Assembly: GCA_020724025.1 (NCBI GenBank)
Contig: DYHU01000056.1
Coordinates: 1 to 16,528, forward strand
Direction of reading: 5' to 3'
Source: Syntrophorhabdus sp.
GTDB lineage: Bacteria > Desulfobacterota > BSN033 > UBA1163
DNA length: 16,528 bases
Below are positions 13,802-16,528 of this stretch, piece after piece. The notes under the pieces were generated by a model, which saw nothing but the letters and a program-made list of their open reading frames with translations, ran no database searches and was not told the DNA's origin. Every line of letters starts with the position of its first letter. Position 1 is the first letter of the stretch. The position numbers and the translations under genes were made by a program.

Positions 13802-14486
13802 AAAATTTATCTCCGATCTTTTCCATCAGGGAGCGGGTCAAGGAAGCTCCTTCGAGGTAACCTGGCCGGTTCTTTCTGCCGGGACCGATGTATTCTCATT
13901 CCATCCGGGCATGAAAGAAGTCGAGACAAAGTTGCTCAAAGAGGCCAGAGAAAGGGTTTTTCTGATCGAGAAAGAAGCCTATGAGAAGGGGTTTGAGCAG
14001 GGCGAGAAAGACGGACGGGAGCTGGGCCTGAAGCGGCTCGAAATGGTGATTCACCAGGTGAAAAATGTGCTTCTGGAGATCGAACGGCAGAGAAAGGGGT
14101 TCCGCCAGACTTATGAAAGCGAGATGCTGACGCTTGTGCTCGGCATCGGGAAAAGAATTTTTCGTCAGGAATTATTGTTTCATGAGGAGGTGATCGTCGC
14201 TGTTTTACGGGAAGCCTTCCGATATGTGACTGACCGGGGAAAAGTCCTCGTCCGTCTCAATCCGGTGGATTATCAATACCTGTCAGCCCATCCCGGCCAG
14301 GTCCCTTTTTCACTCGACGAAAAGGACGGAGTAAAGATGGTTGAGGACCCGTCGATCACCCGAGGCGGATGTTTACTGGACACATCATTCGGAGAAGTGG
14401 ATGCAACCTTTGAAAGCCAGTTCGACGAGATGGCTTCCCTGGTCCGGCGACAGATGGATGGGGCAGGAAGGGATCCCAATCAGTAA
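13794..14486 (+). CDS. fliH: FliH flagellar export ATPase regulator
   Basis: FliH binds the export ATPase FliI and tethers it to the export gate. The 230-residue product shows the family's GxxxG-rich helix (EAYEKGFEQGEKDGRELG, about 62-79), a long coiled coil, and the C-terminal FliH/YscL domain (about 110-225) with LVRLNPVDYQYL-type sequence and a DPSITRGGCLLDTSFGEVDA motif. The start is a TTG at 13794, strongly supported by AAGGAGGAGG six or so bases upstream and by overlap with the fliG stop. The next in-frame ATG would delete about 39 residues. fliI follows after five bases. Confidence 0.93.
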   Translation: MSKKFISDLFHQGAGQGSSFEVTWPVLSAGTDVFSFHPGMKEVETKLLKEARERVFLIEKEAYEKGFEQGEKDGRELGLKRLEMVIHQVKNVLLEIERQRKGFRQTYESEMLTLVLGIGKRIFRQELLFHEEVIVAVLREAFRYVTDRGKVLVRLNPVDYQYLSAHPGQVPFSLDEKDGVKMVEDPSITRGGCLLDTSFGEVDATFESQFDEMASLVRRQMDGAGRDPNQ

Positions 14487-14491
14487 CCCCG

Positions 14492-15817
14492 ATGGATTCA
14501 ACCGATATCCCGAATTGGATCTCCTATCATCAAACGATCCGGCACGCCAGGATCATCAGGTGTTATGGACGTGTGGTCCAGGTGGTTGGTCTGGTCATCG
14601 AAGGGGCCGGTCCCCGTTTGGCCATCGGAGAGGTGTGCCATATTGAACGGGAAGAAGACGAAGAGCCGGTTTTAGCAGAGGTGGTCGGATTCAGAGAGAA
14701 GAGGATGTTGTTTATGCCTCTGGGAGAGACCCGGGGGATTCAACCGGGGAACCGAATCGTGCCCATGGGAAGTCCGGCCCGCACTCAGATTGGAATGAGT
14801 TTATTGGGCCGGGTTGTCAATGCCCTGGGACACCCGATCGACCAGAAAGGGCCTTTACTGTCCGAAATGGAATATCCTATCTATGGACCTCCCCCTCCTG
14901 CATTATTAAGACAGAGAATTTTCGCTCCCATGGATGTGGGCATTAAGGCCATTAATGGTTTGATGACTCTCGGGAAAGGGCAGAGGATCGCCATCTTCTC
15001 GGGCTCCGGAGTGGGGAAGAGCACATTGCTGGGAATGATTGCAAGGCATACGACGGCACGGGTCAATGTGGTTGGACTGATCGGAGAGCGGGGAAGAGAG
15101 GTGAGGGAGTTTATTGAAAATGACCTCGGAGAGGAAGGGCTGAAAAGATCTGTCGTCGTTGTGGCCACTTCGGATCAACCCCCTCTCATCCGGATGAGAG
15201 GGGCTTACCTGGCGACCACCATTGCCGAATACTTCAGAGACCAGGGAAAGGATGTGCTCCTGCTGATGGATTCCATGACCCGTTTTGCCATGGCCTCCCG
15301 GGAAGTCGGATTGGCGATCGGCGAGTCTCCGACATCCAAAGGATATACGCCAAGCGTATTTGTCCAGCTTCCCAAAATACTGGAAAGGGCGGGCACCACT
15401 CCTGATCGGGGCAGTATCACGGGCATCTATAATGTCCTGGCCGAAGGAGACGACATCCATGATCCGATCGTCGATGCCATACGGTCTATTGTGGACGGCC
15501 ACATCGTCCTCACCCGGGAACTGGCCAATCAAAATCATTACCCGGCCATTGATGTGCTGGGAAGCATCAGCCGGGTGATGAACGATATCGTTGACAGGAG
15601 CCATCTGTCCGCCAGGGACAGGATGGTTTCGCTCATGGCCATTTATAAGAGGGCAGAGGATTTGATCCAGATCGGGGCATATGTTCCGGGCAGCAATCCT
15701 CAAATTGATGAGGCCATCAAAAAGATGCCGGAGATCAACCGGTTTCTCCGCCAGGGGATCGACGAAAAGGTGAATTTTGAACAATCCCTCCGCCTGTTGA
15801 TGAGCGCCTGCGCCTAG
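14492..15817 (+). CDS. fliI: FliI flagellum-specific export ATPase
   Basis: FliI is the hexameric ATPase that, with FliH and FliJ, drives substrate entry into the flagellar type III export gate. The 441-residue product has an N-terminal beta-barrel (about 15-95), Walker A GSGVGKST at 171-178, the catalytic GERGREV (Glu199) and Walker B LLLMDSMTR at 257-264. The family signature is slightly unusual: PTSKGYTPSVF (280-290) where PTARGYPPSVF is common. Length is normal. fliJ follows after a gap of about 85 bases, larger than the other gaps here, with A/T-rich sequence and no clear promoter. Confidence 0.97.
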   Translation: MDSTDIPNWISYHQTIRHARIIRCYGRVVQVVGLVIEGAGPRLAIGEVCHIEREEDEEPVLAEVVGFREKRMLFMPLGETRGIQPGNRIVPMGSPARTQIGMSLLGRVVNALGHPIDQKGPLLSEMEYPIYGPPPPALLRQRIFAPMDVGIKAINGLMTLGKGQRIAIFSGSGVGKSTLLGMIARHTTARVNVVGLIGERGREVREFIENDLGEEGLKRSVVVVATSDQPPLIRMRGAYLATTIAEYFRDQGKDVLLLMDSMTRFAMASREVGLAIGESPTSKGYTPSVFVQLPKILERAGTTPDRGSITGIYNVLAEGDDIHDPIVDAIRSIVDGHIVLTRELANQNHYPAIDVLGSISRVMNDIVDRSHLSARDRMVSLMAIYKRAEDLIQIGAYVPGSNPQIDEAIKKMPEINRFLRQGIDEKVNFEQSLRLLMSACA

Positions 15818-15902
15818 CAATAAAATTGTTCGTGAAGATGTTAAAAAAAATTTGGACTGTCATTCCAATCCCAATACATTTCAGAAGGTCGGGAGATCGT
15901 CG

Positions 15903-16373
15903 ATGAGGTTTTCGTTCAGGTTGCAGAGCCTTCTGAATTGGAAAGAGAGCCTGGAAGAAGAGTCCCGGATGGGGCTGGCCAGAAAGAGTCACCAGTTGAG
16001 GAGGCAAGAAGAGGAAATCCGGGAATTGGCGGATCAGAGGGAGGAAAACGATCGCGGACTACGAAAAAGGATGGGAAAGGGACTTTTAGTCCGGGAATAC
16101 TTGATCCACAAGGAATTCGGTGAGGAGAGCTATCATGACCTGGTGCAAATGGAATCGAACAAGAAGCAGATGGAGCAGGAGATCGAGGAAGAACGGGAGC
16201 ATTTAACCGGCCTGATGAAGGAGAGAAAGATACTGGAGAGGTTGAAGGAGAAAAGGTTTAAAACTTTTATGAATGAACTGGGAAAACTGGAACAGAAGAA
16301 CCTGGATGAGGGGGCCATCGGGACATACTGCAAAGGGATTCGTTTTGCCGGACATTCCGAGGATGATTCCTGA
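15903..16373 (+). CDS. fliJ: FliJ flagellar export chaperone / coiled-coil protein
   Basis: FliJ is the central stalk of the FliI hexamer and an export chaperone cycler. The 156-residue product starts MRFSFRLQSLLNWKE, the typical FliJ opening, and is almost wholly charged coiled coil (heptads through about residue 140), as expected. ATG 15903 is chosen over an upstream TTG at 15852 because it gives the family N terminus and has GGGAG eight bases upstream. It is the last complete gene of the flg-fli run. The short tail after the coiled coil (GTYCKGIRFAGHSEDDS) is not conserved as far as I can tell. Confidence 0.9.
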   Translation: MRFSFRLQSLLNWKESLEEESRMGLARKSHQLRRQEEEIRELADQREENDRGLRKRMGKGLLVREYLIHKEFGEESYHDLVQMESNKKQMEQEIEEEREHLTGLMKERKILERLKEKRFKTFMNELGKLEQKNLDEGAIGTYCKGIRFAGHSEDDS

Positions 16374-16481
16374 AAAGAGGGCAAAGGAGTCGTTCGGAAA
16401 TGGAAGGAAGGCTTTACTCACCATCTTTTTTATGTTATGTAGGCTTGAAAGAATTGAAGGTCTCTGTTTAAAACTCCCCTT

Positions 16482-16528
16482 ATGGATGTTTCTCTTCTAA
16501 AAAGAAAAAAGTGGCTCATCCTTTTCTT
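16482..16528 (+). CDS. Possible start of the next gene, cut by the window edge
   Basis: An open frame starts MDVSLLKRKKWLILF and runs off the end. The Lys/Arg patch followed by hydrophobic residues looks like the start of a signal anchor. In many clusters a membrane-anchored coiled-coil protein (MotE/MgtE-like) follows fliJ, so that would fit. There is no clear ribosome binding site before the ATG, and only 15 codons can be seen, so the call is weak. The 108 bases between fliJ and this ATG show nothing recognisable. Confidence 0.3.
   Translation, partial: MDVSLLKRKKWLILF

Noticed and set aside
14906..15820. Long reverse-strand open frame of 304 codons
   Set aside because: It lies wholly antisense to fliI, whose motifs and length are complete; the reverse product has no recognisable domain and is a shadow of the GC-biased coding strand.
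16273..16500. + strand frame of 75 codons crossing the fliJ end
   Set aside because: It starts inside fliJ in another frame; the region after fliJ shows no coding character until the possible start at 16482.

Overview
The window is a chemotaxis and flagellar-assembly cluster with every recognised gene on the + strand. The mix suggests a motile Gram-negative of the Desulfobacterota / 'deltaproteobacterial' type: CheD and CheX-type phosphatase, two NtrC-family sigma-54 activators beside flagellar genes, flgBC-fliEFGHIJ in one run, and several families of palindromic intergenic repeats. This is inferred from gene content; no marker gene is present and the lineage is only moderately certain.

Layout. 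(1) 200-3466: a tightly packed chemotaxis unit cheD - HDOD/HD protein - cheY - cheX - cheB, with overlapping starts and stops. No cheA, cheW, cheR or receptor gene is present. (2) 3653-4948: fliL, then a TPR protein with an unrecognised N-terminal domain. (3) 5332-6455: a two-gene unit behind a clear sigma-54 promoter, encoding an unrecognised helical protein and a LysM + RlpA-like (peptidoglycan lytic) protein without signal peptide. (4) 6525-9748: two NtrC-family regulators. The first has a normal phospho-acceptor Asp but a GAFTSA loop in place of GAFTGA. The second has GAFTGA but Asn in place of the phospho-acceptor Asp. (5) 9803-16373: flgB-flgC-fliE-fliF-fliG-fliH-fliI-fliJ (rod, MS ring, switch, export ATPase) behind another sigma-54 promoter. 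A short open frame beginning at 16482 may be the next gene, cut by the window edge.

Regulation. Three -24/-12 elements share the pattern GGCATA-N4-TTGC(A/T): before the unknown/LysM-RlpA pair (5281-5296), before regulator 2 (8327-8342) and before flgB (9766-9781). Regulator 1 instead has a sigma-70-like promoter whose -35 overlaps a GTCA-N6-TGAC palindrome. A second GTCA-N6-TGAC site lies about 125 bp upstream of the predicted start of regulator 2 transcription, where an enhancer would be expected. A 9-bp perfect inverted repeat overlaps the ribosome binding site of regulator 1. Together these suggest a cascade: regulator 1 controls itself and regulator 2, and the sigma-54 promoters feed early flagellar assembly. 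This wiring is inference.

The intergenic spaces carry at least four palindromic repeat types: 28-127 and 3547-3626 (same family), 5121-5276, 7981-8160 and 11040-11156. The last one sits inside the flg-fli run. No tRNA, rRNA, CRISPR array, IS element or phage gene was seen.
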